A DNA stretch of 64,000 bases from Pandoraea norimbergensis (GTDB lineage Bacteria > Pseudomonadota > Gammaproteobacteria > Burkholderiales > Burkholderiaceae): positions 496,001 to 560,000 of the forward strand of contig NZ_CP013480.3 in the NCBI RefSeq assembly GCF_001465545.3, given 5' to 3'. Made by a program: the position numbers and the translations under genes. Positions 46,747-55,166 of this stretch are shown piece by piece. The notes beneath the pieces are model-generated. The model made no database searches. It was not told the DNA's origin and worked only from the letters and a program-made list of their open reading frames with translations. The stretch's first letter is position 1. Each line of letters starts with the position of its first letter.

Positions 46747-47472
46747 ATGACCTCCCCGATCGAAGTGTGCTGGCGCGGCACCGAAGACTACGCCACATCG
46801 TTCGACGCCATGCGCGCCTACACCGATGCGCGTGGCGCGCACGGCCCGGATCAACTCTGGATCGTCCAGCATCCCCCCGTTTATACGTTGGGGCTCGCCG
46901 GCGACCCGGCTCACCTGCTTATCGCCGATAGCGGCATCCCCCTCGTCAAAGTCGACCGTGGCGGCCAAATCACGTATCACGGGCCCGGCCAGGTAGTGAT
47001 TTATCTGCTCGTGGACCTGCGCCGCCGCAAGCTTGGCGTGCGCGAACTGGTGCGGCTGATCGAGCAGGCGGTGATTGATACCCTTGGAGCGTATAATCTC
47101 GCTGTTGAGCGCCGGGCTGGCGCGCCGGGCATCTATGTGAGCTCGGGCGACGGCACCGAAGCGCATGCTGGCGCGAAAATCGCCGCTCTTGGGTTGAAAA
47201 TCCGCAACGGATGCAGTTATCACGGCGTGTCGCTGAACGTCGCGATGGATTTGCGCCCGTACGACTGGATCAATCCGTGCGGTTACGCCGGTTTGCAAAC
47301 CGTAGACATGGCCACGCTCGGCGTGGCCCCCCGCTGGGACGAAGTGGCCGCGCGACTGGCGCAGCAACTCGGCCATCACCTCGAACAGCACCCCGCGTCG
47401 GCCGATGCCGCGCCACCTGCCGACTCTGCGCCCCACGCAGACGCAGCAGCCAGCGCGAACGCCGCCGCCTGA
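46747..47472 (+). CDS. lipB: Lipoyl(octanoyl) transferase
   Basis: A 241-residue enzyme that moves octanoate from acyl carrier protein to lipoyl domains. The signature [12 protein letters not shown] is at 71-82, catalytic K144 in [10 protein letters not shown] and C178 in NPCGY, matching the Cys/Lys dyad of the family. The last 30 residues are an Ala/Asp/Pro tail. It is followed by lipA after 23 bp; the two act in sequence. Confidence 0.95.
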   Translation: MTSPIEVCWRGTEDYATSFDAMRAYTDARGAHGPDQLWIVQHPPVYTLGLAGDPAHLLIADSGIPLVKVDRGGQITYHGPGQVVIYLLVDLRRRKLGVRELVRLIEQAVIDTLGAYNLAVERRAGAPGIYVSSGDGTEAHAGAKIAALGLKIRNGCSYHGVSLNVAMDLRPYDWINPCGYAGLQTVDMATLGVAPRWDEVAARLAQQLGHHLEQHPASADAAPPADSAPHADAAASANAAA

Positions 47473-47495
47473 ATGGACGCCTGGAAAGCCCCATC

Positions 47496-48500
47496 ATGAC
47501 CACCACCGTGAACGACACCGCGAGCAAGGAAGTTCGCACGATCGATGGCGAATACGACGCCACCGCCAAGCAAAAGTCGCAAGCCAAGACCGCGCGCATC
47601 CCGATCAAGATCGTGCCGATCGAGCGGTTGAAGAAGCCGGACTGGATTCGCGTGAAGGCGGCGACGCACACGTCGCGGTTCTACGAGATCAAGCAGATTC
47701 TGCGCGAGCACAACCTTCACACCGTGTGTGAAGAGGCGAGCTGCCCGAATATCGGCGAGTGCTTCGGTAAGGGCACGGCCACGTTCATGATCATGGGTGA
47801 CAAGTGCACGCGCCGTTGCCCGTTCTGCGACGTGGGCCATGGCCGCCCGGACCCGCTCGACGTGGACGAACCGCTGAACCTCGCGAAGACCATCGCGGCG
47901 ATGCGCCTGAAGTACGTGGTGATCACGAGTGTCGACCGTGACGACCTGCGCGACGGCGGTGCCCAACACTTTGTCGATTGCATTCGTCATGTGCGCGAGC
48001 TGTCGCCGCAGACCCGTATCGAAATCTTGACGCCGGACTTCCGTGCGCGTCTGGACCGTGCGCTGGGCATCCTCAATGCCGCCCCGCCCGATGTGATGAA
48101 CCACAACCTCGAAACGGTGCCGCGTCTGTACAAGGAAGCGCGTCCGGGCTCGGACTATCAGCATTCGCTGACGTTGCTCAAGGAATTCAAGGCCGCGCAT
48201 CCGGACGTCTCGACGAAGTCGGGCCTGATGGTCGGTCTGGGCGAGACGGATGAGGAAATTCTGGAAGTGATGCGCGATCTGCGTGCCCACAACGTCGACA
48301 TGCTGACGATCGGCCAGTATCTCCAGCCGTCGGAACACCACCTCGCAGTGCGTCGCTACGTGACCCCGGACACCTTCAAGATGTTCGAGGAAGAGGCCTA
48401 CAAGATGGGCTTCACGCACGCTGCGGTGGGCGCGATGGTGCGTTCGAGCTATCACGCGGACGTGCAGGCGCACGAAGCCGGTGTGGCCGACGCTATCTGA
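47496..48500 (+). CDS. lipA: Lipoyl synthase
   Basis: A 334-residue radical SAM enzyme that inserts two sulfurs into octanoyl groups. The auxiliary cluster cysteines are C78, C83 and C89 ([12 protein letters not shown]), the radical SAM cluster C104, C108 and C111 (CTRRCPFC). The C-terminal region ends [19 protein letters not shown], with the serine in RSSY as third-cluster ligand. GGAAAG 10 bases upstream supports ATG 47496. Confidence 0.97.
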   Translation: MTTTVNDTASKEVRTIDGEYDATAKQKSQAKTARIPIKIVPIERLKKPDWIRVKAATHTSRFYEIKQILREHNLHTVCEEASCPNIGECFGKGTATFMIMGDKCTRRCPFCDVGHGRPDPLDVDEPLNLAKTIAAMRLKYVVITSVDRDDLRDGGAQHFVDCIRHVRELSPQTRIEILTPDFRARLDRALGILNAAPPDVMNHNLETVPRLYKEARPGSDYQHSLTLLKEFKAAHPDVSTKSGLMVGLGETDEEILEVMRDLRAHNVDMLTIGQYLQPSEHHLAVRRYVTPDTFKMFEEEAYKMGFTHAAVGAMVRSSYHADVQAHEAGVADAI

Positions 48501-48560
48501 GGCCAACGCGACGGGCATGCCGTCGGGCCAAAGCCCGAAGCAAGTCGAAGCAAAAAAGCA

Positions 48561-48590
48561 GCGGACTGTCCCCGGACAGTCCGCTTTTTT
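48561..48590 (+). terminator. Strong terminator after lipA
   Basis: GCGGACTGTCC (48561-48571) and GGACAGTCCGC (48574-48584) are perfect 11-bp arms, followed by six T residues and preceded by AAAAAA. Confidence 0.92.
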
Positions 48591-48975
48591 ATTGGGCGAA
48601 GCCTATAACCTGCGCAGAGTGATCGGACGTGGCCAGACGCGGGTAGTCGTATTTCGAGCGCCGACGTATGGCAGACGCCGGAAAAGTCATTACGAGCCAT
48701 CACAGACATCGCTCGGTTCATCACGTAATACGCTCACGAAACGCCCGCGACCGCAGCCAAAACCTGTCGAACGCTGGCCGTTCTACCGGCAACTTCGGGT
48801 AATCGACAGGCCCGCATAGGTAACTCACCGGCAGCCGTGCCGAAATATGTTGTAACAACCATCACCTTGTCGCCCCCTCGGCGTTGTTTCAGAATATTGA
48901 AACCTTGTTTTGCTGGTCAAAACAAAGAGCTCGCTATCTGTGGGCGAGCGTTCCGAACGTACGCGAGGAGACGGC
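48591..48975. other. 385-bp gap with an operator candidate
   Basis: No gene is seen. After the lipA terminator the DNA becomes AT-rich toward the right, where GTTGTAACAAC (near 48850), a palindrome at 48886-48903 and the promoter of the amidohydrolase gene are expected. Confidence 0.5.
48886..48903. promoter_or_regulatory. IclR-type operator candidate
   Basis: GTTTCA and TGAAAC flank GAATAT, and the core TTTC-N8-GAAA is close to known IclR-family sites. It lies 73 bp before an operon that encodes an IclR protein, consistent with autoregulation. Confidence 0.5.
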
Positions 48976-49860
48976 ATGTCCCGTCAGGTCACCGAGGGCC
49001 GATATTTTGTGGAAGCGCCGCAAGCCGGGCGAGGGGGGCAATTGTGCCGCCTGCCGCTGGTCTTCGACGCACCGCACAGCGGCCAGGTGTTCCCGCCTGA
49101 CTTCGACACCATTGCGCCCACGGCAGCCATTCATGCGTGCGGCGATGCCTACGTCGACGAACTGTGGTCCATCGTCACGCAACACGGTGCGACGCTTGTT
49201 GCTGCGCTCTTCCCGCGGGCTTATATCGACCCGAATCGCGCCGTTCACGACCTTGACCCCGAGTTGATCGCGAGCCTGTGGCCGCACGATGCGCGCCCCG
49301 AGGCGTATAGCGAACGGGGTGTCGGCCTGCTGCACCGCTTTGCCGCGCCGAACGTGCCGCTCTACGACCGCCGCCTGAGCGTGGCCGAGGTCGAGCGCCG
49401 CATCAATGATTACTACCTGCCCTACCGTCAGGCGTTGCGCGACGCGCTCGATGCCGCCCGCAACGAATACGGCGTGGTCTGGCATCTCGATTGCCACTCC
49501 ATGAGCTCGCGCGGCGGCGCACTCGACCCCGATGCCGGGATGTCGCGCGCTGACGTGATCGTGAGCGACTACGACGGCACCACAGCCGATCCCACGTTCT
49601 CGCAATGGCTTGTGGACGAGTTCACGCGACTGGGTTTTCGCGTCGCCTACAACACGCCTTATCGCGGTGGCGACATCGTGCGCCACTTTGGCCGGCCCGC
49701 AGAGCGCCGGCACAGCGTGCAGATTGAGCTGAACCGGGCGCTTTACATGAACGAATCACGCGATGAGAAGCATGAAGGTTTCTCGTCGCTGCAATCGCAA
49801 CTTGGGCAATTTGCGGCGGCGCTCGCCGCGTATGCCGAACAACATAGCGAGGAAGCTTGA
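48976..49860 (+). CDS. N-formylglutamate amidohydrolase family protein
   Basis: A 294-residue zinc amidohydrolase of the HutG2 type: LVFDAPHSGQVFP, DLYVDELW-like (DAYVDELWS), AYIDPNRAVHDLD, and the active site WHLDCHSMSSRG. These enzymes release formate from N-formylglutamate at the end of one histidine pathway, or act on related N-formyl acids. No hut genes are adjacent. GAGGAG 6 bases upstream supports ATG 48976. Overlap TGATG with the IclR gene makes a two-gene operon. Confidence 0.88.
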   Translation: MSRQVTEGRYFVEAPQAGRGGQLCRLPLVFDAPHSGQVFPPDFDTIAPTAAIHACGDAYVDELWSIVTQHGATLVAALFPRAYIDPNRAVHDLDPELIASLWPHDARPEAYSERGVGLLHRFAAPNVPLYDRRLSVAEVERRINDYYLPYRQALRDALDAARNEYGVVWHLDCHSMSSRGGALDPDAGMSRADVIVSDYDGTTADPTFSQWLVDEFTRLGFRVAYNTPYRGGDIVRHFGRPAERRHSVQIELNRALYMNESRDEKHEGFSSLQSQLGQFAAALAAYAEQHSEEA

Positions 49861-50639
49861 TGGACTACACAGTCGCTTCGGTCGACACGGCGCTTTCGCT
49901 GCTGTCGCTGGTCGGGGAGTGCCCCGGTCTGGGTGTGACGGAATTGGCGCAACGTGCCGGCCTGAACAAGTCGCGTGCCTTTCGCCTGCTGGCGACGCTC
50001 GAACAGCATCGCTGGGTCGTGCGAGAGGGCAGCCCCGTTACCTACGTGCTCGGTGCGCAAGCGCTGGTGCTGGGCGTGGCCGGCCACGAGCAGGTGAATC
50101 TGGTGAAGGTGGCGCATCGCCATATCCAGTCGCTCAACCGCGCGCTCAACGAAAACATTCAACTGCGTGTGCGCGATGGCCTTGAGTCGCTGTGCGTCGC
50201 CCGCGTGGAATCGACCCACGAACTGCGCGTGCACGGCGTGGTCGGCAATCGCCGCCCGCTGTACGTTGGTGCGTCGGGCCGCGTGCTGCTCGCGTTTGCG
50301 TCGGACGACGTGCGCGCGCAGGTGCTGGGCCGCCCGCGCAAACGCTTCACGGCCGGCACGTTGATCGAGCGTGACGAACTGGCGGCGGAACTGCTCAACG
50401 TGCGTACGCAAGACTGCGCTGTGAGCTTCGGTGAACTCGCGCCTGAGGCTGTGTCGGTTGCCGTGCCGGTGCGTGATGCGTCGGGCGAAGTGATTGCATC
50501 GCTGTCGGCGTCGGGCCCGTCCTCGCGCATGACGCGTGCGTTGCTGCCGGACATCTCGTCGCGTCTGTCGACCTGCGCTGCGGAAATCTCCGCCGAGTTG
50601 GGTTATCAGGTGCAAGTGCCGGAAGTGCTCTCGGCCTGA
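49860..50639 (+). CDS. IclR-family transcriptional regulator
   Basis: A 259-residue IclR protein. Winged helix-turn-helix from VASVDTALSLLSLV to LNKSRAFRLLATLEQHRWV, then an effector domain (about 80-250) with RVESTHELRVHGVVGNRRPLYVGASGRVLLAF. ATG 49860 overlaps the amidohydrolase stop by one base; AGGAAG is upstream. It likely controls its own operon and perhaps the ABC importer 365 bp downstream. Confidence 0.92.
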   Translation: MDYTVASVDTALSLLSLVGECPGLGVTELAQRAGLNKSRAFRLLATLEQHRWVVREGSPVTYVLGAQALVLGVAGHEQVNLVKVAHRHIQSLNRALNENIQLRVRDGLESLCVARVESTHELRVHGVVGNRRPLYVGASGRVLLAFASDDVRAQVLGRPRKRFTAGTLIERDELAAELLNVRTQDCAVSFGELAPEAVSVAVPVRDASGEVIASLSASGPSSRMTRALLPDISSRLSTCAAEISAELGYQVQVPEVLSA

Positions 50640-50797
50640 GGCCGCCGGGCACCCGGCCGTTGCCATTGTCCTGATTGGCCGGCGCTTCGACAGCGTCGGC
50701 CCGTCGTCACGCCATCCACCCACGACGGATTTTTCATCGTTGCGTTGTGCGGCCGCAGTCTCGGGGTTTGCCCCCATCCGCTTCGCGTAATTTCCCG

Positions 50798-50826
50798 ATT
50801 TCATTCGAAATTCTGGAAATCCAGAA
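50798..50826. promoter_or_regulatory. Two adjoining palindromes upstream of the sigma-54 promoter
   Basis: ATTTC-ATTC-GAAAT (50798-50811) and TTCTGGAAATCCAGAA (50811-50826) share one base. They lie about 90 bp upstream of the sigma-54 promoter, a normal distance for an activator's enhancer site, and could bind DctD or the IclR protein. Confidence 0.5.
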
Positions 50827-50914
50827 ACAATATTCCGCGTTTTTCCGGATTTCCGTATACCCGACCATCGGGTTTTCCACACTTTCTCTCAAATAAATCA
50901 AAGACATAACTTGC

Positions 50915-50930
50915 TGGCATGACTATTGCT
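50915..50930 (+). promoter_or_regulatory. Sigma-54 (-24/-12) promoter
   Basis: TGGCATGACTATTGCT agrees with the consensus TGGCACG-N4-TTGC(A/T) at all but one base; the essential GG and GC pairs have the obligatory 10-base separation. It faces the ABC importer operon 75 bp downstream. The rest of the 50640-51004 gap holds the palindromes and no gene. Confidence 0.8.
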
Positions 50931-51004
50931 TTCTAACGCGCGTGCTGCTGCGTTGTCTGGATTCCCGATAACGCGCAAGCCGATCTAATAAGAGAGGAGA
51001 CCTT

Positions 51005-51976
51005 ATGTTCAAGCAATGTCTTGCCGCCGCGGCCTTGTGCGCGGTTTCGCTGCACGCTTTCGCCGACGATCTGGTGCGTCTGGGCAACCTGAAGTTCGCC
51101 CACTACGGCGCGGTGTCGTACATGAAAGTGATTGGCCCGAAGTACGGCCTGAAGATCGAAGAGCGCATGTTCGCGAAGGGCGTGGACATCATGCCGGCGA
51201 TCGTGGCCGGTCAGATCGACGTGTCGGCAAGCGCGCTTGACGCCGCTATCGCAGGTCGTGCGCAGGGGGCGCCGATCTATGCAGTGGCAGGTTTCGCCAA
51301 GGGCGGCGTGCGACTGGTGTCGAAGAAGGGCATCGCCGTCACCAAGGTGGCCGATCTCAAGGGCAAGAAGGTTGGCGTGGCCCGTGGCGGCGCGCAGGAA
51401 CTCATTCTCTACGCAGAACTGGCCAAGGCCGGCCTCACGTGGTCGGATCAGCCGGGTGCCAAAGACGTGCAGATCCTGTTCATGGCCTATGCCGACCTGA
51501 ATCAGGCCCTCGCCGCCGGCAGCATCGACGCCATGTGCCAGTCGGAGCCGCAAGCTTCGCAAGCCATCAACAAGGGCTTCGGCGTCGAAATGCTCAAGCC
51601 GTACGACACGCCCATCGGCGAGCCGGTGCGTGCGCTCGTGATCACCGAAAAGCTCTACAAAGAAAAGCCGGACGTCGCGCAGCGCCTGATGTACGCCTTC
51701 GTCGAAGCGACCGACTACTTCATCAAGAACCCGCAAGCGGCCGAGAAGTACGTGCGTGAAGACATGTTCAAGAACCAGATCACGCAGCAGGACTTCACCG
51801 ACGCCATCGGCAACTCGCCGTATAGCTACGATCTGAGCACCTCGCACGTGCAACTGACCACCGACCTGATGAAGCAGTACGGCGTGGGCAAGCTGCAAGA
51901 TCCGGTGCCGAAGGCTAACGACTGGGTCAAGCTCGACCTGCTCGCCAATGCCAAGACCAAGCTGAACATCAAGTAA
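51005..51976 (+). CDS. NMT1/THI5-like ABC substrate-binding protein
   Basis: A 323-residue periplasmic binding protein of the NrtA/SsuA/TauA type. The signal peptide covers 1-20 (ending HAFAD). Mature sequence has RLGNLKFAHYGAVSYMKVIG, IDVSASALDAAIAG and VADLKGKKVGVARGGAQELIL, the SsuA-like pattern. GAGGAG 7 bases upstream supports the ATG. It forms an operon with permease and ATPase under a sigma-54 promoter. The ligand is unknown; a nitrogen or sulfur compound is likely. Confidence 0.9.
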   Translation: MFKQCLAAAALCAVSLHAFADDLVRLGNLKFAHYGAVSYMKVIGPKYGLKIEERMFAKGVDIMPAIVAGQIDVSASALDAAIAGRAQGAPIYAVAGFAKGGVRLVSKKGIAVTKVADLKGKKVGVARGGAQELILYAELAKAGLTWSDQPGAKDVQILFMAYADLNQALAAGSIDAMCQSEPQASQAINKGFGVEMLKPYDTPIGEPVRALVITEKLYKEKPDVAQRLMYAFVEATDYFIKNPQAAEKYVREDMFKNQITQQDFTDAIGNSPYSYDLSTSHVQLTTDLMKQYGVGKLQDPVPKANDWVKLDLLANAKTKLNIK

Positions 51977-51989
51977 GGCGAGGTCACTA

Positions 51990-52823
51990 GTGGCAGCTGT
52001 TATGGCGTCTTCCGGCACGCGCTCCTCGCGCGCGCTACGCGGCGTGTTGATTCCGCTCTCGGTCGTGGTGATCTGGCAGATCGTCACCGGCCTGGAGTGG
52101 ATCAACCCGATCATTCTTCCTTCGCCGCTCGCCGTCGTGGCCAAGTGGTGGCAGTACCTCAAGCCGACGGTGACGATGGCTGAAGGCTTCGGCGCGTGGC
52201 TGCATTCGAGCGAATTGCTCACCGATGCGGCCAACAGTCTCTATCGCGTGATCATGGGCTTTCTGGTCGGCACGGTGATTGCCCTGCCGCTCGGTCTGCT
52301 CATGGGCACGAGCCCCCGTATTTACGGCCTGTTCAACCCGCTGGTGCAGGTGGTGCGCCCGATTCCCCCGATCGCGTACATCCCGCTGGCCATTTTGTGG
52401 TTCGGTCTCGGCAACCCGCCGGCGTTCTTCCTCATCGCGCTCGGGGCGTTCTTCCCGGTGCTGATGAACACGATCGCCGGGGTGCGCCACGTCGACGGCA
52501 TCTATCTGCGCGCGGCACGCAACCTCGGTGCCGGCCAGTTCACGATCTTCCGTCGCGTGATCATGCCGGCGGCGACGCCGTACATCCTGTCGGGCATTCG
52601 CATCGGTATCGGTACCGCTTTCATCGTGGTGATCGTGGCCGAGATGATTGCCGTGAACAACGGCCTCGGCTACCGCATTCTGGAAGCGCGCGAGTACATG
52701 TGGTCCGACAAGATCATCGCCGGCATGCTGACCATCGGCCTGCTCGGTCTGGTGATCGATCTGGGCATGGATCGTCTCAATAACCACCTGCTCAAGTGGC
52801 ATCGTGGTCTGGAAACCAAGTGA
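51990..52823 (+). CDS. ABC transporter permease (SsuC/TauC-like)
   Basis: A 277-residue inner-membrane permease with five to six hydrophobic segments. The EAA loop is FLIALGAFFPVLMNTIAGVRHVDGIYLRAARNLGAGQFTIFRRVIMPAATPYILSGIRIGIGTAF, typical for nitrate/sulfonate/taurine importers. GTG 51990 is chosen for its position after GAGG; ATG 52002 is the alternative. Confidence 0.92.
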   Translation: MAAVMASSGTRSSRALRGVLIPLSVVVIWQIVTGLEWINPIILPSPLAVVAKWWQYLKPTVTMAEGFGAWLHSSELLTDAANSLYRVIMGFLVGTVIALPLGLLMGTSPRIYGLFNPLVQVVRPIPPIAYIPLAILWFGLGNPPAFFLIALGAFFPVLMNTIAGVRHVDGIYLRAARNLGAGQFTIFRRVIMPAATPYILSGIRIGIGTAFIVVIVAEMIAVNNGLGYRILEAREYMWSDKIIAGMLTIGLLGLVIDLGMDRLNNHLLKWHRGLETK

Positions 52824-52833
52824 GGCGAACGAC

Positions 52834-53628
52834 ATGCTGATCGAAATCGAACACGTCAACAAACAGTTCGCCGTTCCCGGCGGCACCGTCGATGCGCTCA
52901 AGAACATCGACCTGAAGATCGGTACGGGAGAGTTCGTCTGCCTGCTGGGGCCTTCGGGCTGCGGCAAGTCGACGTTGCTCAACGCGCTGGCCGGCTTCGT
53001 GCAGCCTACCTCGGGTGCGATTCGTATCGATGGCCGCGCCGATGCAGCCGCCGAACCGGGGCCGGACCGCGGCATGGTGTTCCAGGAGTACGCACTGTTT
53101 CCGTGGATGACCGTCGCGCAAAACATTGCGTTCGGACTGGAAATCAAGGGCATGAAGCGCGCCGAGATCAACGAGCGCGTGGACTTGCTGCTGGGCAAAC
53201 TCAATTTGCGCGAGTTCCGCGAGCGGTTTCCGCGCGATCTGTCGGGTGGCATGCGTCAGCGTGTGGCGATTGCCCGCGTACTGGCGCTCGACAGCCCGAT
53301 CATGCTCATGGACGAGCCGTTCGGCGCGCTCGACGCGCTCACGCGTCGGACGTTGCAAGACGAGCTGCTGCGCATCTGGGAGGAATTCAAGAAGACGATC
53401 ATTTTCGTCACACACAGCATCGAGGAGTCGATCTATCTGGCCGACCGGGTCGTCGTCATGACGTACCGGCCGGGCACGGTCAAGCGGGACATGGCAATCG
53501 AATTGCCGCGCCCGCGCGACACGGCAGGCAGCGAATTCAATGAATTGAAGAAGGAGCTGGCCCAGATGGTGATGGAGGAGCAAATGCGCTTCGCGCAAAG
53601 CGAGATCCGCGGGGTCACCGCAGATTAA
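52834..53628 (+). CDS. ABC transporter ATPase (SsuB/TauB-like)
   Basis: A 264-residue ATPase for the preceding permease. Walker A GPSGCGKST, Q-loop VFQEYALFPWMTV, signature LSGGMRQRVAIARVLAL, Walker B IMLMDEPFGALDA and switch VTHSIEE are all present. GAGGCGA 7 bases upstream supports ATG 52834. The dctA start is only 44 bp after its stop and no strong terminator lies between, so read-through into dctA is expected. Confidence 0.94.
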   Translation: MLIEIEHVNKQFAVPGGTVDALKNIDLKIGTGEFVCLLGPSGCGKSTLLNALAGFVQPTSGAIRIDGRADAAAEPGPDRGMVFQEYALFPWMTVAQNIAFGLEIKGMKRAEINERVDLLLGKLNLREFRERFPRDLSGGMRQRVAIARVLALDSPIMLMDEPFGALDALTRRTLQDELLRIWEEFKKTIIFVTHSIEESIYLADRVVVMTYRPGTVKRDMAIELPRPRDTAGSEFNELKKELAQMVMEEQMRFAQSEIRGVTAD

Positions 53629-53672
53629 TAACAAGGGTGGTGGCTTGCCCCGCCGCCTGAAGAGGAAACAAC

Positions 53673-54959
53673 ATGCAAACGAAGACCAAGAAACCCTTTT
53701 ATCGCATCCTGTACGTACAGGTGCTGATCGCCATCGTCATCGGCGTGCTGCTCGGCCATTTCAAGCCCGATCTGGCCGTGCAGATGAAGCCGCTCGGCGA
53801 TGCGTTCATCAAGCTGATCAAGATGATCATCGGCCCGGTGATCTTCTGTACCGTCGTGACCGGTATTGCCGGCATGGAAGACATGAAGAAGGTCGGCCGC
53901 GTGGGTGGTAAGGCCCTGATCTACTTCGAAGTCGTCTCGACGCTCGCACTGGTCATCGGTCTGATGGCCACGCACATCCTGAAGCCGGGTGCCGGCTTCA
54001 ACGTCGACATCAACTCGCTCGATCCGAAGGCGATCGCCGGCTACGCCGAAAAGGCAGCGCATGGCGACACGTTCGTCGACTTCCTGCTGCACCTGATTCC
54101 GAACACGATTACCGATGCGTTCGCCAAGGGTGAGATTCTCCAGATCCTCGTGATCGCTGTGCTGTTCGGTGCCGCGTTGGGCATGATCGGTGAGCGCGGC
54201 CGCGTGGTGACGGGCTGGATCGACAGCGTCTCGGGCGTGCTGTTCCGTGTGGTGCACATCATCACCAAGGTCGCCCCGCTGGGTGCCTTCGGTGCAATGG
54301 CCTTCACGATCGGCAAGTACGGTATCGCGTCGCTGGTGCCGCTCGCTAAGCTCATGGGCACGTTCTACCTGACGTCGTTCCTGTTCGTGATCGTCGTGCT
54401 GGGGCTGATCGCCAAGTTCACCGGGTTCTCGATCTTCCGCTTCCTCGCTTACATCAAGGAAGAGCTGCTGATCGTGCTGGGTACGAGCTCGTCGGAAGCT
54501 GCGCTGCCGCACCTGATGGAAAAGATGGAAAAGGCCGGTTGCTCGAAGTCGGTGGTGGGTCTGGTGATCCCGACCGGTTACTCGTTCAATCTGGACGGCA
54601 CGAACATCTACATGACGATGGCCGTGCTCTTCATCGCGCAGGCGACGAACATCGATCTGACCTGGGGCCAACAGCTCACGCTGCTCGCCGTGGCGATGCT
54701 GACCTCGAAGGGCGCCTCGGGCGTGACCGGCGCCGGCTTCATCACGCTGGCCGCAACGCTCGCCGTGATTCCGACGATTCCGGTCGCCGGGATGGTGCTG
54801 ATTCTCGGTATCGATCGCTTCATGAGCGAGTGCCGTGCTCTGACGAACATCTGCGGCAACGGCGTTGCCACGATCGTTGTGTCGGCCTGGGAAAAGGAAC
54901 TGGACCGCAAGAAGCTCGCCGAAGCGATGTCGGGCAAGAAGGGTCCTGAGCTGGCCTGA
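53673..54959 (+). CDS. dctA: C4-dicarboxylate:H+ symporter DctA
   Basis: A 428-residue inner-membrane carrier importing succinate, fumarate and malate. Eight hydrophobic segments and two re-entrant loops are visible, with the glutamate-carrier-fold signatures [40 protein letters not shown] and [25 protein letters not shown] 7 bases upstream supports the start. It is followed by two hairpins and then the sensor-regulator genes that should control it. Confidence 0.96.
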   Translation: MQTKTKKPFYRILYVQVLIAIVIGVLLGHFKPDLAVQMKPLGDAFIKLIKMIIGPVIFCTVVTGIAGMEDMKKVGRVGGKALIYFEVVSTLALVIGLMATHILKPGAGFNVDINSLDPKAIAGYAEKAAHGDTFVDFLLHLIPNTITDAFAKGEILQILVIAVLFGAALGMIGERGRVVTGWIDSVSGVLFRVVHIITKVAPLGAFGAMAFTIGKYGIASLVPLAKLMGTFYLTSFLFVIVVLGLIAKFTGFSIFRFLAYIKEELLIVLGTSSSEAALPHLMEKMEKAGCSKSVVGLVIPTGYSFNLDGTNIYMTMAVLFIAQATNIDLTWGQQLTLLAVAMLTSKGASGVTGAGFITLAATLAVIPTIPVAGMVLILGIDRFMSECRALTNICGNGVATIVVSAWEKELDRKKLAEAMSGKKGPELA

Positions 54960-55017
54960 CGGCCAGCCGGCGGCGGGGGCAGGCGAAAACCCTAGACTCC
55001 GCTGCCGGGAACATTCG

Positions 55018-55071
55018 CCACCGGGCGGTGCGGCACAGGCACAATAGCGCCTGAGCTTCGCCGCCCGGTGG
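55018..55071. other. Hairpin I between dctA and dctB
   Basis: CCACCGGGCGG (55018-55028) and CCGCCCGGTGG (55061-55071) are perfect inverted arms. The 32-base spacer holds a smaller AGGC/GCCT stem. There is no T-run immediately after it. Confidence 0.55.
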
Positions 55072-55083
55072 TCCTTTGGTTCC

Positions 55084-55129
55084 GCGATGACGGCAGGCAG
55101 TGCGCCCGCACGCTGCCTGCCGTCATCGC
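55084..55129. other. Hairpin II between dctA and dctB, 17-bp perfect stem
   Basis: Positions 55084-55100 and 55113-55129 are perfect 17-bp inverted repeats around a 12-base loop. The stem ends 37 bp before the dctB start. No T-run follows on either side, so it may act as an mRNA stability or processing element or a protein site. Confidence 0.65.
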
Positions 55130-55166
55130 CTGAACCGGCAATGCAAGAGGCGTAACACCGCCAACA

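Noticed and set aside
53629..53672. Sigma-54 promoter directly before dctA
   Set aside because: TGGCTTGCCCCGCCGC has a GG and a GC, but the spacing is 11 rather than 10 bases and the TTGC part is missing.
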